Translations under genes and position numbers: made by a program
NCBI GenBank assembly: GCA_038380435.1
Contig: JAWZYU010000030.1
Coordinates: 62,879,817-62,943,816, forward strand
Length of the DNA stretch: 64,000 nt
Reading direction: 5' to 3'
DNA from: Ryuthela nishihirai
Taxonomy: Eukaryota; Arthropoda; Arachnida; Araneae; Heptathelidae
Part shown: positions 11,113-22,900 of the stretch, one piece after another
Numbering within the stretch: the first letter of the stretch is position 1
Layout of the letters: each line of letters begins with the position of its first letter
The notes under the pieces: generated by a model
Seen by the model: only the letters and a program-made list of their open reading frames with translations
What the model was told of the DNA's origin: nothing
Database searches by the model: none

Positions 11113-13310
11113 GTCAGAATTTCCATCGTTAGAGGGCACTCAAGATGAAAAACAGTTTCAACGAATAAACACTATATTCATGCCAGGGGATGGACGAAAT
11201 TATGCGTTTGTTAATGAATATTTAAGAAGAGGGTTCTGGTTAAAAAACTAAACGCACTACACAACATGGAAATTTGAACATAGGAAGTTATTAAGGGAAT
11301 CACTTACCTGTGTGTGGAACATATTGAAAACCAAACGATAAAGTTAGTGATAGAAATGCGCGAAATACTAGCCTTTATTCCGTAACAACTGCTTCTGTAA
11401 AGTGCAAGAAAAAATATCCGTGCGGAGTTGTCGTCTAATATAAAACAAAAATGTAATAAAAAAACTACACTCTCCTCTTTTCCCCCCCAACAGTAACCTT
11501 CCCTACAACTGACAGAATCCGGATATCGTGAGGTGATAGAACTGAGTACCTGGTTTACCCAACCCCTAACCTCATCTATCTTCACCCACTAATGGGACCC
11601 GAAATATTTTGTTGGTTCATAAATGGCAACTGGCTAAACCCCATTTTTGTGTTCCCAAAGGGATAAGACAATTTAAACGAAACCCTTCTTTCAAGACGAT
11701 GATGGGATTTTTATAAACGAAATCCGTGCCATAAGCCGCATTTTAAATATAGCCAAACACGCTTTTCACTTCATTTGTATATATCACTGTCCCGCACTTC
11801 AATGCTAATTTGCATGAATATTGCTCTAATCCTTCTGGGTGAGGGAATATTTTCTTTTTTTTTAGTTGAGGAGTATATTTTGAAGCAAAAATATTTAGAA
11901 AAATTCGAAACAAGGAATGTATGTTATTTTAAATTTTTACTATACGGAAACTCATAACTCGTAGATATACAGACCTTGTCATTGCCACGGTAATTAAGTA
12001 TCGAAAATGAAACCATCTGCCAAGACTCCTTTCAAAACCACATTTCCTCTCTGCCATTAAGTCCTCTCAAACTTCTGAAACATCTTTAACTCGCAATAAA
12101 AATATTTTTAATAATTAATGACGTCATAAAGTGGTACGTTGAAGTAATGACCCGAACCAGAATGGCAAATGCACCGTGCAAATGATTCCCTGAGCAAAAG
12201 TAAAAGAGAGCATTAAAAGCGATTTTCGCTTGCACTGATCTCGGATCTAGACACAAGAGAAATCACAGGAAAAAAAGAGAATTCATAGCAATCAGTGTCT
12301 ACATGCACAAGTTCAATTAAAAGTACGACAGATAAAAAATTAGATTTAATCTAGGCAGAGTCAAGGAAGTTTCCTAACGCTTCATTTCACCTCCTTAATG
12401 AAGATGATTCAAGATCCCCTTGAAGCACGAGCGCAGAAGACTTTGCCAAATCTGCAGCGGACATGCAAACCTTCGCTAGATATGCAGTTAAAGAATAGCA
12501 AGTTGTTACCAGTCTGATCTCACCCTTAGTGAGATCTTAAATTAACTACCCATTTGTTATGGGATAATAACGATGCAAATAAAGGACCATTGACAGAAAC
12601 TGTTTTCCCTCAGTTCTTACCTTTACTTACTGGAACATCCTCAGAAGTAAATCTTAAGTGTTTGACTGATGTAACGCAAATAGAACTTGATTTATATTCT
12701 CTTTATGGGTGGGTGACGCTAAACGCTACATTCGGTGACGTGATCTAGGTATAATAGCCGGTAAATCGCTTAAGCAAACATTTCGGTCGGCCGCTGTGCC
12801 GGGTACGGTCACTGCCACCATTTATCACGAGCGCGTTTTCTAAAAGCGTTGCCAGGTTGTCGACATAACTCAAGCAGAACTCTGGTTAAGTTTTGCACAT
12901 TTAGGGGCAAATCAAGACACTTCGAAATTAAACCTTATAAATCATATGATACACAACAAAATGTAATAAATTTTCTCATTATTTTCTGCAGTTTACTAAA
13001 TATGCTTCCCAAACACTATTTTCACTGCGTTTTTTTTTTTGGTTATAAATACTTAGTCTCTACCAACACAAAATGAGAATTTGTTTTATTACAGAGTGAA
13101 ATCTCATTAACGTATGTCTAGGATCTTGCATTTTTGTTCATTTTAGTGAAAGTACTTTAAACTGAAACTGCTTAACACGTGATGGAGTAAGAATATAAAG
13201 TAAAAAACCGATTTCACTTTATGCACTAAAGGCTTGTGGAAGAGAATGGCTGAACTCTCTGGTTGGGGAAAGACCAGACCCCTGTGAAGTGTTGGGTTAA
13301 CCATTATGTT
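11113..13310. other. 2.2 kb with no recognisable gene or repeat
   Basis: AT-rich sequence; open frames of 60-93 codons (for example 11304-11585 minus and 12849-13076 plus) have no recognisable domain. Confidence 0.45.
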
Positions 13311-13311
13311 A

Positions 13312-13505
13312 GTGATGATGGCTTTGGCTCAGTTGGTAGCGTGCCAGCTTCGTAACCTAATGTTCCTAGGTTCGGGTCCCCGCTTTGCCAGCGTTGATAT
13401 TTTCTCCTCTAACGTCTGCTCGATGAGAACAGGGTACCGACGGACTTTGAAAGACACTTTGTTCGTCAGATATCATGGATTTAAGCCATTGCTCTATGCG
13501 CCTTG
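13312..13505 (+). mobile_element. Old SINE-A head and body fragment
   Basis: Degenerate tRNA-like head (TGGCTTTGGCTCAGTTGGTA, GGTTCGGGTCCCC), then GCCAGCGTTGATATTTTCTCC and a poorly preserved body. The 3' domain is not recognisable. Confidence 0.6.
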
Positions 13506-14165
13506 ATGGCAGTTAAACTTCCGCTTATCTACATATTGCAGAGAATATAATTTTGTAGTTGAAATTTAATTCCTCATTTCACGCATTTCATGCATGTTTC
13601 CTACAACGCATTATTTGCTTAATAAAACGTCCATGGTTTGTGCCTCAAATATATTTCTCTTCTGAAACTTCTCAGTGTTTCTTTTTTCTCTCATAAAAAA
13701 ACTTTCCCTACTCTGTTATAAATATTGTTCAACCTAAGAAATAAAAAAATCTGCTTTTTTCACTCTAATTTAACAATTTTATTCAATCAAATATCACTAC
13801 AAATTATGAAAAATTGTGGACAAGAAAAATAAAAGACGTATCTTCTAAACTTTTTATACTGCTTGTAGTCTAAATTTATCTTTTTTTTTCAATACCATAC
13901 CATCAATTCTCCGATATGCCTTTAACGGATGTTTTCACAACTTGACCGATTATGATTCCAGTGTTGGAAGTGAGATAAGTTTCTTGCAAATTGAATAAAT
14001 AATACTAAAGAGCTTAATGGGGGATGCCAATGGGTATTTCAGAGAATTTTTCAAATACATTGGGATAACGGAAGTTGTTATACAATAGCAGAGTGCAGGA
14101 CTGGATCTCGAAAAAATAGGTAGGGGGCAAGAAATTCAATTGAGTGGAAAAAGGTAAAAGGGGTT
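13506..14165. other. No recognisable feature
   Basis: AT-rich; short frames only. Confidence 0.45.
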
Positions 14166-14550
14166 GGGGGTTGGGTTGGGTTGTTTTACCTCTGAGCGAC
14201 ACTTTTTTGCACACCATGGGCTAAATGGCCAGGTCACATGGACCCCGAAGGCTCGAGAAGGTTAGGGGAGGGGACCCACTGGAACAACTGTTGGGAGACA
14301 AGGCCATCCAGCGTGTTCTTTAACGTGCATAGGGTCGCACACGGGGCCACGGCCATCCGACGGAGGCGGATGGCCGTGGCCCCGTGTGCCCATCAAAGCG
14401 GCCTTTCAAAGCCCATCGGTGTCCCCTACTGACCGTGGGCAGAGCGGGGAATTTTGCGGAGATAAATCTAAACGCTGACCCAGCTGGGACTCGAACCTGG
14501 GAACTACAGATTACGAGCCTGGCGCGCTACCGACTGAGCCACCCCCGCCC
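14166..14550 (-). mobile_element. SINE-A with an internal fold-back insertion
   Basis: A minus-strand copy with tail repeats GGGTTGGGTTGGGTTG at the left and the tRNA-like head at the right. Within the body, a 22-bp segment starting CACACGGGGCC (from ~14337) is followed after 7 nt by its exact reverse complement ending GGCCCCGTGTG (~14389), replacing normal SINE sequence. Confidence 0.88.
14337..14389. repeat. Perfect 22-bp inverted repeat inside SINE-A
   Basis: The arms run CACACGGGGCCACGGCCATC(CG) and its reverse complement, separated by ACGGAGG. Both arms derive from the same SINE segment, so one copy was inverted in place. Confidence 0.85.
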
Positions 14551-15560
14551 ATTCCGCTGGGGAAAACAACAGATATGAATTCATCCTGACGCTTAGATTC
14601 TGGAGACGGTTCCTACATTTCGGCCAGATTGGCCGGTCATTGGATTAAGATACGGCCATACAGAAAGCAGATTCAGTGTTATGAAGATCACCAATTCGCG
14701 TCTTAAAAAGAAACCGCCCCCCTCCCAAACCCCAACAATAGCGGAGGTGGCCTCACAGCAAACTGGAGCGTGTGAAGTTAACCCATAACGGTTTTGTTTT
14801 CAGACGCCATAAAGGTTGGAAATGTTAATGACGCTAAATCGCTCAAACCTCTTCCTGCGCGACTGTATCCTCACGGTTCAAGGAGATCCAGATAAAAATA
14901 TCGTTTGCAGCACATTTCTGGTCTTTGAAAAAAAAAATCATCTGCTGCTTTCATCGGTCAAACGTTTCTGCGATCGTTTGGCGCCCCTGGTTCCGATAAG
15001 ACTCATTTGGCGACACTTCGCGAAAGCGATTCACTCTCATTAGCATTTCTCAGTTTTGGTAATGATCAGTTGAGTTATTTTTGGCTTCGACAACTCCATC
15101 CTGGTCCTCATTTCAAATGAGAGGAACAGACGATAATCAAGCTAACGGATCCAATCAATTCTCCCTTCTTGCATATTCCTCTGCCGTTAAAAAACGAGGT
15201 GTGTTTCTCATTTAAAATCGATCAATATTTTGTTATCGCTTTTAGTGTTTATATAAAAACTAATAGAAATGCTGTTCAAAACAAAGGGCGAAATCCAATG
15301 CTTCATTTTAATACATTAGACACACACTTATTTTATCTTATTTGTAAAATAGACCTATTATAATATCAGCTTTTTGAATAATAATCAAAAACAAATTTGA
15401 ATGTGATCCTTATTTGATTTTAAAATATAAAAAAAATTCATTACGTCATCTTTTCTCAGATCTACGTCATAAATTATTCGTAGGCCACCAATTTTCACAT
15501 TTCTAAGCACACATGAGTTATGCCTAGATATGAACCTGAACTCTCTTTGACATAAAGAAG
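14551..15560. other. No recognisable feature
   Basis: Mixed-composition unique sequence; the open frames at 14816-15043 and 15169-15363 show no recognisable domain. Confidence 0.4.
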
Positions 15561-15562
15561 TA

Positions 15563-15775
15563 CAGTCGCTCAAAAAAGTATTCGAACACTATGGTTGATC
15601 ACAGAATTCAGAAAAAAATATCTGGCAACAATTTTTTTAGAAATTAGTGATCTGGCAACTTCGTGTCACATGACACGAAGGTTGCCAGATCACTGGTATA
15701 AAAAAAAATCATTGCCAGATATTTTTTCTGAATTCTGTGATCAACATAGTGTTCGGATACTTTTTTGAACGACTG
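15563..15775. mobile_element. MITE-T, complete 213-bp copy
   Basis: Reference MITE-T. TA lies at 15561-15562 and 15776-15777. The left end is CAGTCGCTCAAAAAAGTATT and the right end is AATACTTTTTTG-like read inward, closing ...GAACGACTG. The whole element is one near-palindrome: each arm has GAATTCAGAAAAAATATCTGG, ATTTCTAA and GATCTGGCAAC, with the centre at CTTCGTGTCACATGACACGAAG. There is no coding capacity. TA target and this terminus type fit a Tc1/mariner-derived MITE; no autonomous partner is visible here. Confidence 0.92.
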
Positions 15776-15903
15776 TACATCGCATCTCAACGTTCATAAT
15801 TCTGAGAGCTACTTCCCAACATATACTTGTCTGCGGAAACGTGGAATTTTTTCAGAACTCTACTACTGCTGCATCATGGTTAGAATTCGCGTTGTCCCTT
15901 TCC

Positions 15904-16035
15904 AAGGGGGAGTGGATTTACTCAGTCAGTAGCGCGCCAGGTTCGTAGTCTACAGTTTTCAGGTTCGAATCCGAAATGTACCAGAATTCAGATTGATCTC
16001 CTCTAACTCCCCCCACCCCCAGCTCTGACGGCCGA
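15904..16035 (+). mobile_element. Old SINE-A head fragment
   Basis: Degenerate tRNA-like head (ACTCAGTCAGTAGCGCGCC, GGTTCGAATCC) followed by TTGATCTCCTCTAACTCCCC. The rest of the SINE is missing where the gag-like relic begins. Confidence 0.6.
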
Positions 16036-17280
16036 ATTAACAAAATGCCAACTGGGACATGGCTGTGCCGGAAGCAGTTTCGGGAGAATGCCAGATGGTC
16101 ACCACTACGGTTCACGCAGCTCTCCTTGTCAGTTGTGCAGTCAGGATCAAGGTGATCCTGGCTGCCACAGCGACCACAAGTGGGTTTGCCCCGACAAACT
16201 GTGCAGGCATGATCATGCTTCTGATACTGGAAGCAACACTGGAGATTAGGTGTATACAGATGTACAGTCGCTCAAAAAAGTATCCGAACACTATGGTTGA
16301 TTGCAAAATTCAGAAAAAATATCTGGCATTGATTTTTTTAGAAATTAGTCATCTGGCAACCTTCGTGTCACGTGACACGAAGGTTGCCAGATCACTAATT
16401 CCTAAAAAAATCGTTGCCAGATATTTTTTCTGAATTCTGTAATCAACCATGGTGTTCGGATACTTTTTTAATATATATAATGCGTATAAATATATAATGC
16501 AATGAATATGGAGCGTGTGCAGTTACCGTTCACGGCAAACTGGAGCGGTTGCGGTTAATGTTCACAGCACATTGGATCGTGTGGGCTCACTCACGGAAAT
16601 ATTGAGCGTGTGCAGTTACCGTTCACAGCAAACTGGAGCGTGTGCAGTGACTGCACACGCTCCAGTTTGCTGGAGCGTGTACAGTTGCTGTACACGTACA
16701 AACTGGAGCGTGTACAGTTGCTGTACACGCTGCAGATATTTTTCCTGAATTCTGTAATCACGTGACACGAAGGTTGCCAGGTCACTAATTTCTAAAAAAA
16801 TCGTTGCCAGATATTTTTTCTGAATTCTGTAATCAACCATAGTGTTCGGATACTTTTTTTGAGCGACTGTACCTCGCAGTGAAAGTATCCTGCCTTGATA
16901 GAAGTTGGCAGGATGGTGTGTTGAATGTTAAAATCAGCGCCCAGATGGGTACCAATTTATCATCACACTGCCTCGAAACCTGATGGTTACCCACTGTTAC
17001 TCCTTGGGTGGAGAACACCTAGAGGATTTCCTCCTCAGTGACTTTTCGAAGTCCCCACTCAGAAATCATACCCCGAGAGGAATTCAATTATTTATGTGAT
17101 GTAACCGTGACAGCCACCCAACCAATCGCTATAACCTTAAGGAGCAGTTCCAAGTGTTTTAAATTTTTGGTCTCAACAAGCATGTCGCCAGATCTTATGC
17201 GCTTGATGGATTTTGGCTAACTAGCATGACCTTTCAAAACTTTGTTTATGAAGAATGGAGACATGTCCCCAATTATCTGA
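16036..17280 (-). pseudogene. Jockey-type non-LTR retrotransposon ORF1 (gag-like, zinc knuckles), relic split by a MITE
   Basis: Read on the minus strand from ~17280 down, fragments in shifting frames give GDMSPFFINKVLKG, IKRIRSGDMLVETKNLKHLE, LNSSRGMISEWGLRKVTEEE, DDKLVPIWALILTFNTP and then, after the composite MITE-T at 16265-16869, a CCHC region. The second zinc knuckle is intact (CGRCGSQDHLDPDC, C-X2-C-X4-H-X4-C). The first has Tyr in place of its second Cys (CFQYQKHDHAC) and the third has Arg in place of a Cys (CVNRSGDH). This order is typical of ORF1 RNA-binding proteins of Jockey/I-group LINEs in arthropods. Removing the MITE and one TA restores a continuous frame across the site. Frameshifts and stops upstream make it a dead copy. 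The reverse-transcriptase ORF is not seen. Confidence 0.8.
16265..16869. mobile_element. Composite MITE-T with ~1 unit of the 118-bp satellite
   Basis: TA lies at 16263-16264 and 16870-16871. The order is: an almost complete MITE-T (16265-~16470, lacking only the last terminal bases), an AT linker (ATATATAATGCGTATAAATA), about one 118-bp unit (~16510-16630), short hairpins of GCGTGTGCAG/GCGTGTACAG type (~16640-16735), then another right arm ending GAGCGACTG. It is inserted in the gag-like relic. Confidence 0.88.
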
Positions 17281-17796
17281 TCACCAGTGGAATGGATGAT
17301 TAGGAACCAGGAATGGAACAAACAGACAATGAAGATGACGGTGAAGAGGACTGATCCTCAGATCGAAATCAGTTAGTTGCACAGGTGGCATCAAATGAAA
17401 TTTGCGTTTTCAGGATTGTTTTATGTATGGCTCAGTGCACATAGTCCCCACCCACCACGGAGCCCAACATGAGGACGTCCGATAGGGCGCCAGGGATGCA
17501 CTGACGATTTTAGCTGCACTCATAAAGTAAAAAAAAAGTAACGGAAAAGTGTTAGGAAACTAGCAAACCTGTCCCCGGACGTAGGCAAGGAACTCACAAC
17601 ACTTTACAGTTGGCCCTAACAGGTCCAGCCCACGAGCTCCCCCTTACCTGAAGCAGAGGCCAAAGCAGTGTATAGCGGGGTCCTCGAAAGTGCTGCCCAG
17701 CCGCGAGACGAACAGACTCCCCAATGACAAGAGACGCCAGAGGGGACCCCGCCAGTCATCAGTTGAGGAGAAGAGACAAAGACCTCCGACTCACAA
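17281..17796. other. No recognised gene
   Basis: Possibly more of the decayed ORF1 5' region on the minus strand up to ~17400, but not readable with confidence. 17480-17760 is GC-richer and unrecognised. Confidence 0.35.
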
Positions 17797-17818
17797 ACCA
17801 GGATCCTTCTTTCTAGGG

Positions 17819-18380
17819 GTGGCGGGGGTGGCTCAGTCGGTAGCGCGCCAGGCTCGTAATCTGTAGTTCCCAGGTTCGAGTCCCAACTGGGTCAGCGTTG
17901 AGATTTATCTCCGCAAAATTCCCCGTCCTGCCCACGGTCAGTAGGGGACACCGATGGGCTTGGAAAGGCCACCGTCCGTCGGATGGGACGTTAAGCCGTG
18001 GCCCCGTGTGCGGGAGAGCCATACCCTGTGCACGTTAAAGGACAGGCTGGATTGCCTTGACGGGAGGCTACCATCTGTCTCCCAACAGCTGTTCCAGTGG
18101 GTCCCCTCCCCCAACCTTCTCTGAGCCTTCGGGGTCCATGTGACCTGGCCATTTAGCCCATGGTGTGCAAAAAAGTGCCGCTCAGAGGTAAACAACCCAA
18201 CGTTAAAGAACACGCTGGATGGCCTTGACGGGAGGCTACCATCTGTCTCCCAACAGCTGTTCCAGTGGGTCCCCTCCCCCAACCTTCTCTGAGCCTTCGG
18301 GGTCCATGTGACCTAGCCATTTAGCCCATGGTGTGCAAAAAAGTGCCGCTCAGAGGTAAAACAACCCAACCCAACCCAAC
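17819..18380 (+). mobile_element. SINE-A dimer with 22-bp TSD
   Basis: Full head and body, then two 3' domains joined at CAACCCAACGTTAAAG (~18200), ending in CCCAACCCAACCCAAC. The TSD starts ACCAGGAT and ends TTTCTAGGG (17797-17818 and 18385-18406; 22 bp, one mismatch). Confidence 0.93.
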
Positions 18381-18406
18381 GCACACCAGGATTCTTCTTT
18401 CTAGGG

Positions 18407-18959
18407 ATATGGGTCACAGTGCATGGCAAAGCTGCAGGCGAGTGTTTAGGAGCTCTGAAGGGACCCGAATCAGTGGAACCTTCACAAGGTGGGAATATTA
18501 AAAAATTTTGAGAAAAGTTCCAATAGAAGAGAGAAAGAAGCAGAGAGAAATGAAAGAATGATAAATTTGAAGAAAATGAAAGCTTACACACCCCGGAGAG
18601 CCTCCCCCCCCCCCTCCGCATGAATCTCTCTTATCTCCAAAAGATACCTATATTCAATGTCCTATTCGCGCGACTGTAGATGACACTAGATTCGAAACAT
18701 TTGCAACTCCTTATAATTTAATTAATATTTTTTAACCATGAAAAGGTATTCACTTGGTTTTTGAAATTCTTGAGAGAAATTGTAAATTCAATTTAGAAAA
18801 AAAATTAAAATAAAAAAAGCACTAAGAAAAATATTATCTTTGTAAATTGCTCAAATGTTTTCTCCCTCTCGTAACAAAAAAATGATTTTCATTATTGTCG
18901 ATGGTAATTGCTCATGCATCAAACTTGTCCCTGTCTACGAAATAACTTGGCAGTGGTCG
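18407..18959. other. No recognisable feature
   Basis: AT-rich with a poly-C run at about 18606; short frames only. Confidence 0.45.
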
Positions 18960-19392
18960 AGGTTGGATTGTTTTACCTCTGAGCGGCACTTTTTTGTACA
19001 CCATGGGCTAAATGGCCAGGTCACATGGACCCCGAAGGCTCAGAGAAGGTTGGGGGAGGGGACACACTGGAACAGCTGTTGGGAGACAGATGGTAGCCTC
19101 CCGTCAAGGCCATCCAGCGTGTTCTTTAATGTGCACACGTCTCTTACGTGTGTAGGAGAGCCATACCCTTTTTCATACAAAAGGATATGGCTCTCCCGCA
19201 CACGGAGCCACCTCTTAACGTCCCATCCGACGGACGGCGGCCTTTCCAAGCCTATCGGTTTCCCCTAGTGACCGTGGGCAGGGCGGGGAATTTTTCGGAG
19301 ATAAATCTCAACGCTGACCCAGCTGCGACTCGAACCTGGGAACTACAGATTACGAGCCTGACGCGCTACCGACTGAGCCGCCCCAGCCCCGT
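18960..19392 (-). mobile_element. SINE-A with an internal inverted duplication
   Basis: Minus-strand copy. In the body, the usual GCACAGGGTATGGCTCTCCC region is preceded by an inverted copy of itself (GTAGGAGAGCCATACCC at ~19152-19169) with a short spacer. The head is at the right (GAGCCGCCCCAGCCCC). No clear TSD. Confidence 0.88.
19147..19204. repeat. Imperfect inverted repeat inside SINE-A
   Basis: The left arm GTGTGTAGGAGAGCCATACC pairs with the right arm GGATATGGCTCTCCCGCACAC across a ~15-nt AT-rich loop, with a few mismatches. It involves the same SINE region as the fold-back at 14337. Confidence 0.7.
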
Positions 19393-19969
19393 TATATACT
19401 GTATATTCGAGGAATAGCCGAAAGAAGCCATTGGAAGAATTCTGTGCGTCAGGTCTGCTCAGACGTCGGTCGTAATTGTGCCCTGAAGTGGCAGACACAA
19501 TAGCGCCCAACGCAATGGGAAGTCTTACCGCCGAATGGCGTCCGATAGAGGGCGAGATGAAAGGTAATGCAATATGGCTGACTGGCATGGCCAACCGATC
19601 ACGTGAAGGAAAAGTTATTCCTCTGGGAATGAAAAAAGGAGACTGCATCAGAAGACGGTTGTTTTCATCGCAGCGAAGAAATGTTGGAGCAAAGGGTTTA
19701 TGGGGAATGAAGGAAATCTCAATTCTGCCTCAAGACAGACGGAAATTCAGCTGACATGGCAGAGCGACATCTCTCGTTTGGTAGATGACCTCATAGCTGT
19801 TGCTCTTCTTGTTCGACTTTCTTTTTTCTTGTCAAGAGCTGATTGCTCTTATTGTTTTATTTTGTCGCATTTCTTCTGCCGGAAAAATTTCTCTTGGCGG
19901 AAAACAATTTCGCGATTGATTTCCCACTACATCGTTTGCTTCGTCCTTGAGGCCATTCGTTCAGCTCTT
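19393..19969. other. No recognised gene; left flank of the 201-bp array
   Basis: An open frame (19476-19754) has no recognisable domain. The frame at 19700-20113 runs into the satellite and is not evidence for a gene. Confidence 0.4.
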
Positions 19970-22900
19970 TTTGTTTTACGCATTGGGCAAGGTCACAAGG
20001 ACACTCCATTGCGATTCCTTTTCTTATACTCTGGATTATGTTACAAGAATAATCCATTGCAATTCAATTTGTTCCGCATTGGCTTAGGTCACAAGCATAC
20101 TGCATTTCCATAGCTTTTGTAATGGCCTAGGTATTGGCTTAGGTCTCCAGGGGACTCCATTTGTGCTTCTTTTTTTCTACGCATCGGGCTAGGTCACAAG
20201 AACACTCCATTGCGATTCCTTTTCTCATACTTTGGATTATGTTACAAGAATACTCCATTGCAATTCATTTTGTTCCGCATTGGCTTAGGTCACAAGGATA
20301 CTGCATTTCCATAGCTTTTGTAATGGCCTAGGTATTGGCTTAGGTCTCCAGGGGACTCCATTTGTGCTTCCTTTTTCCTACGCATCGGGCTAGTTCACAA
20401 GAACACTCCATTGCGATTCCCTTTCTTATACTTTGGATTATGTTACAAGAATACTCCATTGCAATTCATTTTGTTCCGCATTGGCTTAGGTCACAAGGAT
20501 ACTGCATTTCCATAGCTTTTGTAATGGCCTAGGTATTGGCTTACGTCTCCAGGGGACTCCATTTGCGATTCTTTTTTTCTACGCATCGGGCTAGGTCACA
20601 AGGACACTGCATTGCGATTCCTTTTCTTATACTTTGGATTATGTTACAAGAATACTCCATTGCAATTCATTTTGTTCCGCATTGGCTTAGGTCACAAGGG
20701 TACTGCATTTCCATAGCTTTTGTTATGGCCTAGGTATTGGATTAGGTCTCCATGGGACTACATTTGTGCTTCTTTTTTTCTACCCATCGGGCTAGGTCAC
20801 AAGGACACTCCATTGCGATTCCTTTTCTTATACTTTGGATTATGTTACAAGAATACTCCATTGCAATTCATTTTGTTCCGCATTGGCTTAGGTCACAAGG
20901 ATACTACATTTCCATAGCTTTTGTAATGGCCTAGGTATTGGCTTAGGTCTCCAGGGGACTCCATTTGTGCTTCTTTTTTTCTACGCATCGGGCTAGGTCA
21001 CAAGAACACTCCATTGCGATTCCTTTTCTTATACTTTGGATTATGTTACAAGAATACTCCATTGCAATTCATTTTGTTCCGCATTGGCTTAGGTCACAAG
21101 GATACTGCATTTCCATAGCTTTTGTAATGGCCTAGGTATTGGCTTACGTCTCCAGGGGACTCCATTTGTGCTTCTTTTTTTCTACGCATCGGGCTAGGTC
21201 ACAAGAACACTCCATTGCGATTCCTTTTCTTATACTTTGGATTATGTTACAAGAATACTCCATTGCAATTCATTTTGTTCCGCATTGGCTTAGGTCACAA
21301 GGATACTGCATTTCCATAGCTTTTGTAATGGCCTAGGTATTGGCTTAGTCTCCAGGGGACTCCATTTGTGCTTCTTTTTTTCAACGCATCGGGCTAGGTC
21401 ACAAGAACACTCCATTGCGATTCCTTTTCTTATACTTTGGATTATGTTACAAGAATACTCCATTGCAATTCATTTTGTTCCGCATTGGCTTAGGTCACAA
21501 GGATACTGCATTTCCATAGCTTTTGTTATGGCCTAGGTATTGGCTTAGGTCTCCAGGGGACTCCATTTGTGCTTCCTTTTTTCTACGCATCGGGCTAGGT
21601 CACAAGAACACTCCATTGCGATTCCCTTTCTTATACTTTGGATTATGTTACAAGAATACTCCATTGCAATTCATTTTGTTCCGCATTGGCTTAGGTCACA
21701 AGGATACTGCATTTCCATAGCTTTTGTAATGGCCTAGGTATTGGCTTACGTCTCCAGGGAACTCCATTTTTGATTCTTTTTTTCTACGCATCGGGCTAGG
21801 TCACAAGGACACTCCATTGCGATTCCTTTTCTTATACTTTGGATTATGTTACAAGAATACTCCATTGCAATTCATTTTGTTCCGCATTGGCTTAGGTCAC
21901 AAGGATACTGCATTTCCATAGCTTTTGTTATGGCCTAGGTATTGGGCTTAGGTCTCCAGGGGACTCCATTTGTGCTTCTTTTTTTCTACGCATCGGGCTA
22001 GGTCACAAGAACACTCCATTGCGATTCCTTTTCTTATACTTTGGATTATGTTACAAGAATACTCCATTGCAATTCATTTTGTTCCGCATTGGCTTAGGTC
22101 ACAAGGATACTGCATTTCCATAGCTTTTGTTATAGCCTAGGTATTGGCTTAGGTCTCCAGGGGACTCCATTTGTGATTCTTTTTTTCTACGCATCGGGCT
22201 AGGTCACAAGGACACTCCATTGCGATTCCTTTTCTTATACTTTGGATTATGTTACAAGAATACTCCATTGGAATTCAATTTGTTCCGCATTGGCTTAGGT
22301 CACAACGATACTGCATTTCCATAGCTTTTGTTATGGCCTAGGTATTGGCTTAGGTCTCCAGGGGACTCCATTTGTGCTTTTTTTTTTCTACGCATCGGGC
22401 TAGGTCACAAGAACACTCCATTGCGATTCCTTTTCAAATACTTTGGATTATGTTACAAGAATACTCCATTGCAATTCATTTTGTTCCGCATTGGCTTAGG
22501 TCACAAGGATACTGCATTTCCATAGCTTTTGTAATGGCCTAGGTATTGGCTTAGGTCTCCAGGGGACTCCATTTGTGCTTCTTTTTTTCTACGCATCGGG
22601 CTAGGTCACAAGAACACTCCATTGCGATTCCTTTCCTTATACTTTGGATTATCTTAAAAGAATACTCCATTGCAATTCATTTTGTTCCGCATTGGCTTAG
22701 GTCACAAGGATACTGCATTTCCATAGCTTTTGTAATGGCCTAGGTATTGGCTTAGGTCTCCAGGGGACTCCATTTGTGCTTCTTTTTTTCTACGCATCGG
22801 GCTAGGTCACAAGGACACTCCATTGCGATTCCTTTTCTTATACTTTGGATTATGTTACAAGAATACTCCATTGCAATTCATTTTGTTCCGCATTGGCTTA

